This document shows, in pieces, positions 25,882-37,306 of a stretch of DNA of 64,000 bases. Within the stretch, counting starts at the first letter, position 1. Each line of letters opens with the position of its first letter. The stretch comes from Zarea fungicola (lineage: Eukaryota; Ascomycota; Sordariomycetes; Hypocreales; Cordycipitaceae), in the NCBI GenBank assembly GCA_900169235.1, contig FWCC01000174.1, positions 124,001 to 188,000 of the forward strand. Direction: 5' to 3'. The translations under genes and the position numbers were made by a program. The notes under the pieces were generated by a model. The model made no database searches, was not told where the DNA came from, and saw nothing but the letters and a program-made list of their open reading frames with translations.

Positions 25882-25939
25882 GCTAGGCCGAAATTCGTAA
25901 TGTCGTGGAATTCGACAGGATTACGAGTTTCGGCTTAGC
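25882..25939. other. 58-nt imperfect hairpin
   Basis: The left arm at 25882-25901 and the right arm at 25920-25939 are reverse complements at 18 of 20 positions; both mismatches would be G-U pairs in the plus-strand RNA. GTCG at 25902-25905 pairs with CGAC at 25913-25916, leaving a 7-nt loop (TGGAATT) and an AGG bulge on the right. It lies in the gene desert. It could be a structured transcript or the remnant of a small palindromic element. Confidence 0.6.
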
Positions 25940-28038
25940 AGCGAGGCACCTTGTAGGATCCGCGGGGACCCTTGTGTTAACGGCACTAGCTCTGATGATT
26001 CAGTTGAGGTTCATGGCATCGTTCAAGTTGGACGCAGTGTGAACAGATGCAGTCCACGGTGAGGCGGGGAGAGGAAGCGCCAGGGCGCAGCAATCTGCCC
26101 TGAAGGTTGTGGCCGTTGGCGTGGCCTCGACCGGTTGTCCCGTCTTGGATGATCTTTTTCAATTTGCTGTCGTCTTTTGAGAATTTCGAAAGATTTTGTC
26201 AAGAATGGGGTGAATTCTACAGCCTCGTCCAATCGCTTTGTAGCACAGCCTGTACACGGCAGGTGTATCCAATTGAAGGCTACCATAGACGCTTTCCGGC
26301 AAATAAGAGTGGCATGTAAAAGGAAGTAAACCCCAAAAAGAGCAGTTTACTATTATCAAGGTTGTACTGAAAGCAGGGTACACATTCTAGAGAGCTCACT
26401 TTTAACGATCCCTTCCCGTGTCTCACTCGAACCGACGGCAGAGCTAGTAAGGCAGCGACGAAGCCGAAGCCACCAAAGTCTTGTCAATGGATACCAATCT
26501 ATTATGGGCAGCAATTTCATAGTTATCAGTTTACGCCGTACTAGTGTCTCTCTGCCAGGCGATACCTGCGAGCAACGTCGCCACTGATACCTGCAGCCGC
26601 AAGTTGAGTGCCGGCAATGAATTAAACAGCTGCGACACGTACGGCGAAGGCGAGGGCGAGGGTGAGTGCAAGTGCAATTTCGCTTTGCCACACACGGGCC
26701 AGTGTTGCATGCCAATGGCCTCCAGATCGCCATCTGATACATCTTGTGCATCTGATACACCGAGTGGTGCCCCGCCCTGGCCCCTGTTGTTTGCTGGTAA
26801 TATCGTCAACGTATAGCGAGGTGTACTTTGGAGAGACACACCATTACCGATCAAGGGCAGGCTTTTTCTGCTCGGTTGGCCAATTATTCAGAAACAGCCA
26901 GCATCCACTGGGCTACATGTCGTCTTTCGATTGGTGGCATGGCATGTTTGTTGTCCAGTGTCCCATTATCGCAGCTTCAAGGCCAGAGAGAGGTACACCC
27001 GCCCACTGTACGTACCTACCGGCTGTCAAGGTCATGCATGTACCTGTTGGAGGTACGGCATATGCCTTTGTATTTTAGCTACCTGTACTTGTTGCTGCTA
27101 CAAACGGGTGGGCGTGGTACCTTTTGTTAGCAGGAACTTTAAAGGCCCGTGCATTCTACCTTGCGCCCCGAACTTCCTACCATTTATAGTGCTGCTGCCC
27201 CTCCTTTCCTTGCCCGTTCCTGACTTGTCCAGGCTTGTCCAGGCTTGTGCTTGTCCAGGGCGGCTTTGCGGCGGCAGGGCCCCCTTTCTCTCCGCCGATT
27301 CCAACTGGCCCACTTGTTTGTCACACTCACAGCGGTTTGGACGCCATAACGATGGATAGAGAGATACATGCAATGGCTAATTTTCCTCGCTCTATTTCAA
27401 GTACCCCACTATCAGACTGTCCCTAGGTACTCTCGTCTTCAACTAACAACTTGGGACTACAGTAGGTCGTCCGGCTTCAGCCTTCTGCCCACTCAAAGTC
27501 GTGCGTCTCGCCAAATTCAATCCCCGCCAAAGCCCCCCCCGTTTCGTCCCCTGCCCCCCTTCTATCAACTTCACCATCACCAGCTTTGCCAGTTTGACTC
27601 GCCCTCTCGCCAGACTTTGTCCTTGTTCCATTCGTCCTGCCGCTCTCAAACTTTGGCCGTCACGGTATTTACCGTGCATGCCACCATCCGTACAGAGCCT
27701 CGTTCTTTGAAGCACCGCTGCCCACTGCGTCTCCCAGCAACAGCAACTGTGCGCCACCAATACCACCCACCGGAAGCCCACCCAGAAAGACAAGAGAGAG
27801 AGCGTCGTTGCGCCAAACCGTGCCTCCGCCGTTTCACAGACCATAAAGCCTTTCTTGCCCAATCTTAAATCCCGGCCCACGTCTGCAGCGATCCGTTTGC
27901 TGCCGACACCATCATCTACCATCGCATGTAACCCATTCTCGAGATTTCTATTTTATTTTATTCCTCTTTAAAAAAAAAAATCCGTCTTGCTTTTTTCGCT
28001 GCAGAGAATCCTCCTCAATCGTTCATAAACCCCCGCAA

Positions 28039-28059
28039 CCCGCGACCCGCGACCCGCGA
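28039..28059. repeat. CCCGCGA x3 in the RasGAP leader
   Basis: Three perfect 7-bp tandem copies lie about 135 bp upstream of the RasGAP start codon, in a region that looks like an untranslated leader. Confidence 0.8.
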
Positions 28060-28193
28060 CAGCCCGCCCTCCCTCGATTGAGCATATTCTTCCGAAGCCA
28101 TCTGCGTGCGCACCCTCACTTCACCTACAGCCCATCCGCGACGCTTCATCACCGGTGCAAACTCGGCTCTACCGCATCCCGGCGCTGACCGCC

Positions 28194-30706
28194 ATGTTAC
28201 AAACGCCCTCTAGAGCGTCCACTGCATCCTCCTCCTCTTTCCAGCCGCTCTCGCGACAAAACACAATGTCTTCCTACGATGGCGCGCGTTCGGCGCGCCA
28301 GTCCAAGCGCTACTCCATGTCCGCTCTCTACATGTCCATGTCGGCCAATGAAGGGGAAATGCAAATTGAAGATGATCTCGCCAAGGCCCAAAAGATCCTG
28401 CGTGACCTCAAGTCCAACATCTCCTCCCAGTCCAAGAAGAACTTTGTCCTCGAAAAGGATGTGCGCTATCTCGACTCCCGCATTGCGCTTCTCATCCAAA
28501 ACCGCATGGCTCTTGAAGAGGTATTACATCATGTCTTTACCCTCCCCAAGTCCTTTGTTAACGTCTTGTAGCAAAATGAAGTCGCCAGCCATCTCGAAGA
28601 TGCCACCGACATGCAAGAGGGCTTCTTTCCCAATGACGACAAAACCCAGAAATATGGAAACCTCTTGTTCCTCCTTCAATCCGAGCCTCGTCACATTGCC
28701 CATCTTTGCCGTCTCGTCTCCATGGCCGAGATTGACTCGCTGCTCCAGACCGTCATGTTCACCATTTACGGAAACCAGTACGAATCCAGAGAAGAGCATC
28801 TGCTCCTCACCATGTTCCAGGTACGTTGCCTTATCATCCCTCAAGGGCCGCATGGGCACCCAGCACTGACTGACTCCTTCTCCCCCTCTAGTCTGTTCTT
28901 ACCTACCAGTTTGACAACACCCCCGACTACTCTTCCCTCTTGCGAGCAAACACCCCCGTCTCTCGAATGATGACGACATACACCCGACGTGGACCTGGTC
29001 AGAGCTTCCTTCGAACAGTGCTCGCTGATAGAATCAACGACCTCATTATCCTGCAAGATCTGGACCTGGAAATCAACCCTCTCAAGGTGTATGAGCGCAT
29101 GCTGGAGCAGATTGAGGAGGAGACTGGCTCCCTTCCCCCATCGCTTCCCCGCGGCATCACTGCTGAGCAGGCAGCCGAGAACCCGCAGGTACAGGCCATT
29201 ATTCAGCCCAGACTCTCCATGCTCACCGAGATTGCCAACAACTTCCTCAACACCATCATGGACGGCCTCGAAGAGGCCCCATATGGCATTCGCTGGATTT
29301 GCAAGCAAATTCGCAGCCTTACCAAGCGCAAGTACCCCGACGCCAACGACCAGGTCATCTGCACTCTCATTGGCGGCTTCTTCTTCCTCCGCTTCATCAA
29401 CCCAGCCATTGTCACCCCGAAATCGTACATGCTCATTGACGGCACACCTGCTGAGCGGCCTCGTCGGACACTGACGTTGGTCGCCAAAATGCTTCAGAAC
29501 TTGGCAAACAAGCCGTCATATGCCAAGGAGCCATACATGGCCAAGCTCCAGCCATTCGTTGAATCAAACAAGGACCGCATCAACAGATTCATGCTCGATC
29601 TCTGTGAAGTCAGCGATTTCTACGAGAGTTTGGAAATGGACAACTATGTCGCCCTGTCCAAAAAGGACCTGCAGCTTGACATTACCCTCAACGAAATCTA
29701 CGCCATGCATACACTCATTGAGAAGCACAACAACGAGCTCTGTCGCGATGACTCTTCCCACCTGGCTATAATCATGGGAGAACTCGGTCCTGGCCCAGCC
29801 CAAGTGCCGCGCAAGGAGAACCGCGTCATAAATCTCCCGCTCTTTAGCCGATGGGAGACGGCCATTGACGACCTGACGGCAGCCCTTGATATTACACAGG
29901 AGGAAGTGTTCTTTATGGAAGCCAAGTCCATCTTTGTGCAGATTATGCGCTCTATTCCTCAGAGCAGTGCGGTGTCTAAGCGGCCGTTGCGCCTGGAGAG
30001 AGTGGCAGATGCTGCCGCCACGAGCCGCAACGATGCCGTCATGGTCAGAAAGGGTATTCGTGCCATGGAGCTCCTCTCCCAGCTTCAGGAGATGGGAGTC
30101 ATTGACAAGACTGACCAGTTTGGTCTTCTTCGAGACGAGGTTGAGCAGGAACTCCACCACCTTGGCTCGCTCAAGGACGGTGTCCTGCTTGAGACAAAGA
30201 AACTTGAGGAGGTCTACAAGACGATTCGCGATCACAACACATATCTTGTCGGACAATTGGAGACGTACAAGAGCTACCTTCACAATGTCCGATCACAAAG
30301 TGAAGGTACAAAGAGAAAACAGCAGAAGCAGCAGGTCCTTGGTCCATACAAGTTTACACACCAGCAGCTGGAGAAGGAAGGTGTAATTCAAAAGAGCAAT
30401 GTCCCGGATAACAGACGGGCCAACATTTACTTTAACTTTACCTCTCCTCTTCCCGGTACTTTTGTTATTTCTCTGCACTACAAGGGTAAGTTTTTTTTTT
30501 TTTCTTTTTTCGCCGTACTCGCAATTGCTTGCTAACATCTGACAGGTCGTAACCGTGGCCTTCTTGAACTGGACCTCAAACTTGACGACTTGCTCGAGAT
30601 GCAAAAGGACAACCAAGAGGAGCTTGATCTGGAATATGTGCAGTTTAGCGTCCCAAAGGTTCTTGCCCTTCTCAACAAGCGCTTTGCGCGCAAGAAGGGC
30701 TGGTAA
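28194..30706 (+). CDS. gapA: Ras GTPase-activating protein (gap1/GapA type)
   Basis: Four exons, 28194..28520, 28572..28820, 28892..30485 and 30546..30706, 776 aa, in phase throughout. It should switch off Ras at the cortex, as S. pombe gap1/sar1 and Aspergillus gapA do in polarity and sexual signalling. A Ser-rich N-terminus and a coiled-coil-like segment (about 60-109) come first. The RasGAP domain follows at about 190-480: LLRANTP near residue 210 is the likely arginine-finger segment, and [12 protein letters not shown] at 357-368 is the FLR signature. The last 200 residues are the RasGAP C-terminal (IQGAP-related) domain, ending [18 protein letters not shown] repeats and a calponin domain are absent, so it is not an IQGAP. 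The first ATG of the open frame is used; MSSYDGARS (28266) is an alternative start. Confidence 0.92.
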
Positions 30707-31739
30707 ATGTTTACGACTAATCCGTCTCCCGTGTTGCGGAGGCTTTATTCGGCGTTGGGGAGCACATGATACCACTTACAGCTGGACGACTTTCGCCAAA
30801 CAAAATTGTAACCAGCTGCGAGACTCATTCTTTGCTTTTCTGCACCTTGCACACTTGCAATGTGCCTCGGTTTTTTCTTCACTTTATCAACGATCCTTAA
30901 TTTTCAGGGATGGTTCTGGGTCAGGCACTGGCTGCCGACTTGATTACCGTTACCCCTCCCTCCCAGCTTCAACTCTGGAGCTTTCTTTAACGTTCATTAC
31001 AGTTTTATTGGGAGTCGAGAGTTTCAAACGCCTTGCTCTTTTTTTTTTTTTTATGCAAAACAGGGCGGTTACATTATTCATTGTCAGTTCCTACTGGTTT
31101 GCAAAGTTGAGACGCAGTATTTGGATATCTCAGCAGCAACACTCTTGCTCAGGAAAAAAAAAACACTTGCCAGTTCATTTGGCATTTTGTGTCCATGGAA
31201 ATATTATACCATTGGTTTCTATATTGAAATGACCCGGGATGTTGCACAGGTTTTTTCTTGTTTTTGTAATTTGTCTGACGGATTTTGTCGTTTTGTCATT
31301 ATATGCACAACAATTTTGTTATTTTAGTCTCTTTTTGTTAATTATCTTTTTTTCTATTTTAAAGCTATCCTATCACTCTGTCTCACTGTCGCTTTCTCAA
31401 GTCGTTCTTGCTGCTGTGTGATTTACAACAACGAATGTCCTAATGTGTGCGAGTTACCAATTGCCTGAAAAGAAAATGTCTCTGGGTTGTTTTTTTCTTT
31501 CTCTCTTTCTTTCCTTCTTTCTTATTAAGCTGTATGTTACTGATGCTAGTTAGATACCTATGTCTTGTCCCAATCTGAATGATAGAAATATCTCGCTAAT
31601 GCCTGATGCAAGATGCTAATGCATACATCTGTGTAAATGGTGTGTTGGAATAGCCTGTCATGTTACGAGACCCAATTGCTGTCATAAAATTTCATACTCG
31701 TTTCAAAATTCGTTTCAAGTCTTGTTGTTCCTTTTTATT
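30707..31739. other. Convergent T-rich 3' spacer
   Basis: The spacer lies between the stop codons of the RasGAP gene and the CorA-like gene, which face each other. It is T-rich with runs of up to 14 T. No gene was recognised. It probably carries both 3' untranslated regions. Confidence 0.55.
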
Positions 31740-34478
31740 TTACTTCCTTCCCGATTCGAGATTCTCATCACTTTGCGTGCCCAGGCCGCGTCCCCGTCGC
31801 CACGGCCTCGTCCACTGCCACTGCGCGGCCGCCACCCGACCGCTCGCCGCCGCCACGAGCCTCCTCTTGCGCCGCCTCTTCTGGCTTCCGCGCGGCGCCG
31901 TCGCGTCCTCCCTGGGATCCCGGCTCCGGTCGTCGTCGTCGTCGTCCTGCTCCTCGCCCCCACGACCACCGTCCGTAGGACCACCCCCGTGCTCCGACCC
32001 CCGATACTGGGCCAGGGCCGCGCGCAGGCCCTCCTTGCCCCTGCGCAGCATGTACGAGAAGCCATTCGTCTGCAGCATGACGATGATGGCCATGAAGGGC
32101 ACGCACACCAGCACCATGGTGACGGCGAACCGCCAGTCGGTGGGGGCAATGGTCAGCTGGGTGATGCCGAACACGGAGGTGACAAAGGTGAGCGGCAGGA
32201 AGATCATGCTGATCATGGTGAGGATCTGGATGTTGTCGCCCTGGTCAATGGCGCGGCGGGACTCCTTGATGGAGCTCCCGCTGAAGAGCTGGTCGCGCAG
32301 GTTCTCAATCTCCTTGCGCGTGCGCTCGTTGCGCTTGAGGATGGCGGAGATGTCCGAGACGACCTTTTCCAGCTCGGTGCGGAGCTGCGCCATGGTCTCG
32401 CGGTAGGCGAGGGCCTCGGCCGAGGTGGCCGGGGACGGGTGCGGCCAGAGCAGGGGGTGCGTGCCGGACCAGAACTCGGGGGTGAAGATGTTGGTGTAGG
32501 CGGCGACCATGGCGGCGAGGCCGGTGTTGATGACGGCGAGGGTGTTGTAGGCCCAAAAGTACCGACGAATGTAGGTGAAGTGCTTGTCCTCAAACAGGAG
32601 CTTGTCGCGGAGGCGGCGATCAAACATGAATTCGGTCTGCAAGGAAATTGGAAACAGTTCAGTCAATATTTACGAAATTTGCAAAAAGACTCTCGCTAGT
32701 CTCCTGCTTCATATAGACGTGGATGATGAGGGGTACTTACCGTAGGCGTTATCAACTTTCGAATCTTTTCATGCAGAATCATGTTCCTCTTGCCCGCATC
32801 GCGGTATTCGGAAATGAGGAGATCAAGAAACGCATATGGCCCGTTGCAAAACGTCTTTTGCTCAACAAACTCCTCCCCGCGAACCGTGTGCTCGTCATCC
32901 GGAAAACACTGGATGCTCAGCACATGCCATGCACCAAAGGTATCATACAGGAACCCCTCGCGCGCTCGCTCCCGTCGGGGCCGCATGCGCAGCGGCTTGA
33001 CGGGGTCGCCCCCGAGAGACAGCGCGAGCACGGAGCTGCACTCGGCAATGTCAATGTGGTCGGCGAGCTTCTTGTCCGAGGGCCGCTTCTCGTACCGCTG
33101 CCACGGTGCGGGCTCGAGGCCCGCGCCAACCGAGGTGTAGTACTTGAAGACAAAGTAAAAGGAGCGCTGGCGGAGCTGCACTGTAGTCGCCAGCGGAGGG
33201 GGGATTTGGATGGACGGTCGGCGGCGGGAGTGAAGGTGATGGTGGTGCCGCGGTGGTCGAGACGACCGTGCCGACACGTGCCGCTCAAAGGCGCGGTGCA
33301 TAGCGGCGTGCGTCTGCCCGTTGTTGGGTTTATCCGATAGTAAGTGGTATGTGAGCTCGTCCATGTCAAAGTAGGGTGACATGGTGACCTGCAGAGCGGC
33401 CAACATGAGAGGTGTAGGTTCTTGGACGATACTGCGCCGCGGAAGCAAGAAACAAGGCAGAAGGGTTAGCAAGATGGCTTTCCTTTGTGTAAGAGACTTG
33501 AATAAAAGGGAGGGGATGGTAAAGTTACGTTATTCTTCCGACTGACTCGCCGCTGGCATTCACATTCTTCAACGCATCCCACACAATCGGCGCATCAATC
33601 ACACCATCGGCCGAGTCAAAGGGCCCCATGCCCCCCGTGTACTTGATAATGTCACTCATGTCCGCGTCGACGCTCATCTTGGTCGCCACGCCCTCGTCGC
33701 TAATCTCGTACGCCTCAAACGTGGAACTCACGTAGCTCTCGCGCTCATAGGCCGCAAAGTCACGCAGCGACGCCGCGCCGTCAATCTCGTGGCGCCGGCG
33801 CAGCATCTCTTCCAGCACGCCCGACATTTCCTCGGTAAAGGTGGTGTCCCGCAGGTGGGCAAGTAACATGTCGTCTGAGAAACTGACCTGCGCCAGCCTG
33901 GCTCTGGTGGAAGCGCTGCTGCGCGACGATGTGATGCCGTTGCCGTCGTCACTGGTGCTGCTGCCGGCGCGGGGCTTGACGGGGACACCGCCGCCGCCGC
34001 CGCCGCCGCTGACGCCGCCCGTGGCTGTAGTGACGCTGTGGCCAGAGTGCTCATGGCGGAGATCCAGCAGAGGGATAAAGGAAATCTCATCGTCAAAGAC
34101 GCCGCCGCCCGAGACACCCGGGTTGGGCGTCACCGGCAGCAGCGGCCGCGGGGATGGATAGAAGCTCGGCCGCTCGGCTGGAGCCTCGAGTGTCAGCCGC
34201 CGCAGGCGACCGCCAGAAAAGGCCGGGAGTACATCGCTGGCGAATGTGAGCGCCCGGAGTGGTGGTGAGGGGACCTCGACAATGGATGCTGGTTTGGCTG
34301 CGGTTGTGGACAATGCTGGTGGTACGTTTGTGCTCGCGGTAGTAGCGGCGGCGCGTGTAGGTGGAGGAGGAGGAGGAGAGGCAATCTCGTAGAGACTACG
34401 GAGGCGGCGGAGATATTCTTCGTGGCTCTGCTCGACGGATCTCAAATGTTCCTGTATGCGCTGGGCATCGGCACTCAT
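31740..34478 (-). CDS. CorA-like divalent-cation transporter family protein
   Basis: Three exons, complement(31740..32636, 32741..33431, 33529..34478), 845 aa. The junctions are in phase with good donors (GTAACT, GTAAGT) and a GCTAACCC branch site in intron 1. The N-terminal 320 residues are Pro/Ser/Gly-rich and probably disordered; a soluble domain follows (SFYFVFKYYTSVGAG, FGAWHVLSIQCFPDDE). A long helix at about 625-680 leads to two C-terminal membrane segments near 684-706 and 717-736, which is the CorA layout. The pore signature, normally GMN after the first segment, is GIT here (VFGITQL, 704-706). The C-terminus is basic and Asp-rich. The family moves Mg2+ or other divalent cations, but with the altered motif transport is only inferred. 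It is convergent with the RasGAP gene. Confidence 0.8.
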
Positions 34479-36260
34479 ATTTTATGGCTTGGCAACTGAG
34501 CCCTCTCTCGCTCTCTGTGAGCAAGCAGTGATGCTATCGTCGCTGTAGGACACAGCGCAGGTAAACGGCCCTGTGGAGACAGCGAATGGGTCTCTTTGGG
34601 GAATTGTAGATTTTTTTTTAACATTTATTGTTCGATTGCTTGTTCGACTGGGAATTTGCACGCATATTCTCAAACTGGTACCAAAGACGACAAATGGCAG
34701 CCTGTTCTGCGCCAGTTTGAGACAAGGTCTGGGTCGCGCAAGTGAAGCAGTCTTTGGAGTGGAGATGTGTACAAGAGAAATACAACAATAAAAGTACAAA
34801 ATACAATCCCGTTCCAAGATTTGCTCGTTTGAAAGGAAAGAGGAGGCAGAATTGAGAACAAGGCAAGTCTTGGGGAAGCTGTTGATTTTAAGAGGCAGCC
34901 AAAGGCGTCGAAGCTACAAAATGTGGCTGTTGTCCGCGCGGAGCTGAATGGAGCTTGCCAGCACCAACACTGACCCAACCTCGGTGCCGAAGCGGGACAA
35001 AGAACGGACGTTGTGTTAATAATTCAATGCCACGGGACCCGGAATGACGAAATTATTTCATCTAGCTTCGGTGGCCGCCCGATCTGCAGAGGTGGCTTTT
35101 TTAAAGTTGTTATTCGGCCTCCTTCACCATGTGAACGGTAGATGCTCCGATCGATACTCCAGACCCGGCACAGCTACCTACCCTACGCAATGATACCGTC
35201 CGCCGAATCGAGCACCGAGGTTTATAATGGAAGGATTCTCTCCATTTTGTATGAGGATACGGAAAGTAGTAGTCCGGGAGAAATTAGAAAATACGAGGAC
35301 AGCGTTATGCTGGTGGCAAAAGCTGATCGTGGCAGCATTGGCGGCCTGATTTAGAAGTGAGGCTGACAAGCGCAATTGACGGACATCCACCAGATGTTGG
35401 CAAAAGTCCGCCTCACCCTTTAGGCCCTCATAATGTACTAAAAAACACGTTAATTTTGTTATTTTGTTATTTTGTTATTAAATATAGTTCAATACATAAA
35501 ATGCATAACCTTCAGTCTAGTCTAGGGACCCTAGTAGTTTACCAGGGTTCCCTATTGCTCTTAAAAGTACCTCCGTATATTTCTTCACTAATATAAAAGG
35601 AAATAGAAGAAGTAAAACCTCTCCTATTCTCTCATCTATTTTGCTACATCAACGCTTATTTTCAAAAATCAGCGAAATCAGCGAAATCAGTGAAATCCGC
35701 CAGAACACTCCACAAAAGGTATAAGAGGGCAAGCCTCGCAGGCCCTTTGTACCAACGAAATAAGAGAATAAGCGTGTTTTTTTTGTTACATTATCAGGAC
35801 TTTAACGGGCGACCGGAAATGTAAGCAACCAAGGGCAGCAGTGTTGAAAGCACGGATGAACTGAAATGTACACTTATACGGATCGGAATAGAAATCCGTC
35901 TCCAGTCGGCATAATTGAACCACCGTGTTGTAGCATCACGTCAACTACATAAACCATACGTTATGCTTGTACACACTATAGCAATGGTGTTCAATAAGCA
36001 GCTAAAATGATCCAAGCAACGACATGTACTCTACTTGAGCTCAAAAGACCCTCCCATTTTATTCAGATATCACCGATCCCGATCCCGATCCACCCAACTC
36101 CCCGGTCCTACGAATAACGGAACATGACATTCATTCCCATCCTCCTCATCCTTGCCTAGTCACGCATGCATAGCGGTACATCACCCCTCATCCATAGCGA
36201 CATTATTAAACCTGACCGTGACATTAATAAAGAGCATCATCAAAGACTCTTCAGTCTCGT
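34479..36260. other. Spacer with AT-rich, possibly transposon-derived core
   Basis: The CorA-like gene promoter lies at the left, then a GC-moderate stretch with a 70-codon open frame ending at 35354, then a markedly AT-rich block (35.43-36.0 kb) with short tandem repeats: ATTTTGTT x3 at 35453-35476 and AGCGAAATC x3 (last copy one change) at 35671-35697. A candidate solo LTR is listed separately. No gene was recognised. Confidence 0.5.
35457..35790 (+). mobile_element. Candidate degraded solo LTR
   Basis: This AT-rich block of about 334 bp starts TGTTATTTTG and ends TTTTTGTTACA (TG...CA). It contains a TATA-like GGTATAAGAGGGCAAGC at 35718 followed by AGGCCCTTTGTACC, reminiscent of an LTR promoter and R region. 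The following TTATCAGGACTTTAACG could be a primer-binding remnant. No target-site duplication and no second LTR or gag/pol was seen in the window, so this is tentative. Confidence 0.25.
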
Positions 36261-37306
36261 CTAGGAGGCGACGCTCACGGGTTCAGCACCAGCGACATGG
36301 CCGGGCTTCTCGGCACCGTCAACCTCCATGGCGCCGTCTTCTGCTCCCTCACCCTCCTCCTCGCCCTCGACAATTTCCTCCTCGAATTCCTCCTCACTTT
36401 CGCCCTCTAGGTCAACACTGCCGTCCTCCGAGGCAGCATCATCGTCATTGTCGTCATTAGCGACAGCTTCTTGGTCGCCATCACCCATCTCAGTGTCCTC
36501 GCCAGCAGCAGGGGCCGCCGCCTTCTCAGCGGCCTCGGCTTCAGCCTCCTCCTCGGCCTCCTCGGCCGCTTCCTCAGCACCGTACTCTTCCTCGTCGGCA
36601 ACCAAATCGGCTTCAGGCTGCTCGGGAGGGAATTCGGCCGGTGCAGATGCCTCAGAATCCCTATATTCCATGAATCAGTAAAAATGATGACCCCGTAGTA
36701 ATATTATACCGTAGTTTCTCACCATTTGATTGCAAATCGCGTCACTCGTGGCTTCTCAGCAAGCACGTTACGCTTCACACGCTCGACAAGGGGCTTCGCA
36801 GGAGGCTCCGCGTTGAGCTCTGGGGTGTCGTATTCGTTGTTGACATAGTATCCGACACGGATGAATTCACGACCGTCGTATGAGCAGGTGAGGAGGACCA
36901 CCGTCACGCCAATAATGTCAGCGTCGGGAATTCGAGAGGTATCGGGCGCATCAGCTTCGAAAATAAACTTGTTTACGCCGACGGGGACTGGGCCAACGAG
37001 AAGCGAGTCGAGCTCTTGATCGTACTGATCACTGTGGTCGAGACATTAGGACCAGGCGGACAAAGCGTGAGACATGCTAGAGCCATGGTCTACTTACGAT
37101 TGGGCGGATCCAACATAGGTAAGCTTCCACTCAAGGTCTATCGAAACAGTGAGCAGCTGCGGGAGTATCAAACGTCTGCAGTGTACAATTTACGTACCCT
37201 TTTCCAGCTGCTCGAGGCATTCGAATGTAATCTCGAATTCGTACTTGTCTGTAAACTTGGCGGGGTTGTTGACAACCTTGACACCGAGAAGGGAGACAAC
37301 AGACAT
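36261..37306 (-). CDS. ASF1: Histone chaperone ASF1
   Basis: Four exons, complement(36261..36660, 36723..37031, 37098..37137, 37198..37306), 285 aa, all in phase; exon 2 is only 40 nt. Asf1 binds H3-H4 dimers and hands them to CAF-1 or HIRA for nucleosome assembly. The conserved core (about 1-155) starts [18 protein letters not shown] and includes [16 protein letters not shown], Val94 in [13 protein letters not shown] (the residue needed for H3 contact in yeast), the [12 protein letters not shown] strand and [15 protein letters not shown]. The remaining 130 residues are an acidic Glu/Asp/Ala tail, as in fungal Asf1. Yeast Asf1 is 279 aa. It is divergent from RNA14 across 1.3 kb. Confidence 0.97.

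Larger units (their letters stand above)
17587..28193. other. 10.6-kb gene desert
   Basis: No domain, spliced gene or RNA gene was recognised on either strand. The longest ATG frame is 185 codons at 17803-18360 (see findings). Contents seen: an (AC)20 microsatellite at 24581-24620, a long imperfect hairpin at 25882-25939, a tandem TTGTCCAGGC-type repeat at 27223-27259, many poly-A/T runs, and a C/T-rich leader-like region from 27.4 kb to the RasGAP start with CCCGCGA repeated three times at 28039-28059. Confidence 0.5.

Noticed and set aside
26380..26470. tRNA-like GGTTCGAGT word on the minus strand near 26425
   Set aside because: The word resembles a tRNA B box, but no matching A box, acceptor stem or cloverleaf can be built around it.
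33960..34020. GCC-type trinucleotide repeat
   Set aside because: It is coding sequence for a poly-Gly run in the disordered N-terminal part of the CorA-like protein, not an independent element.
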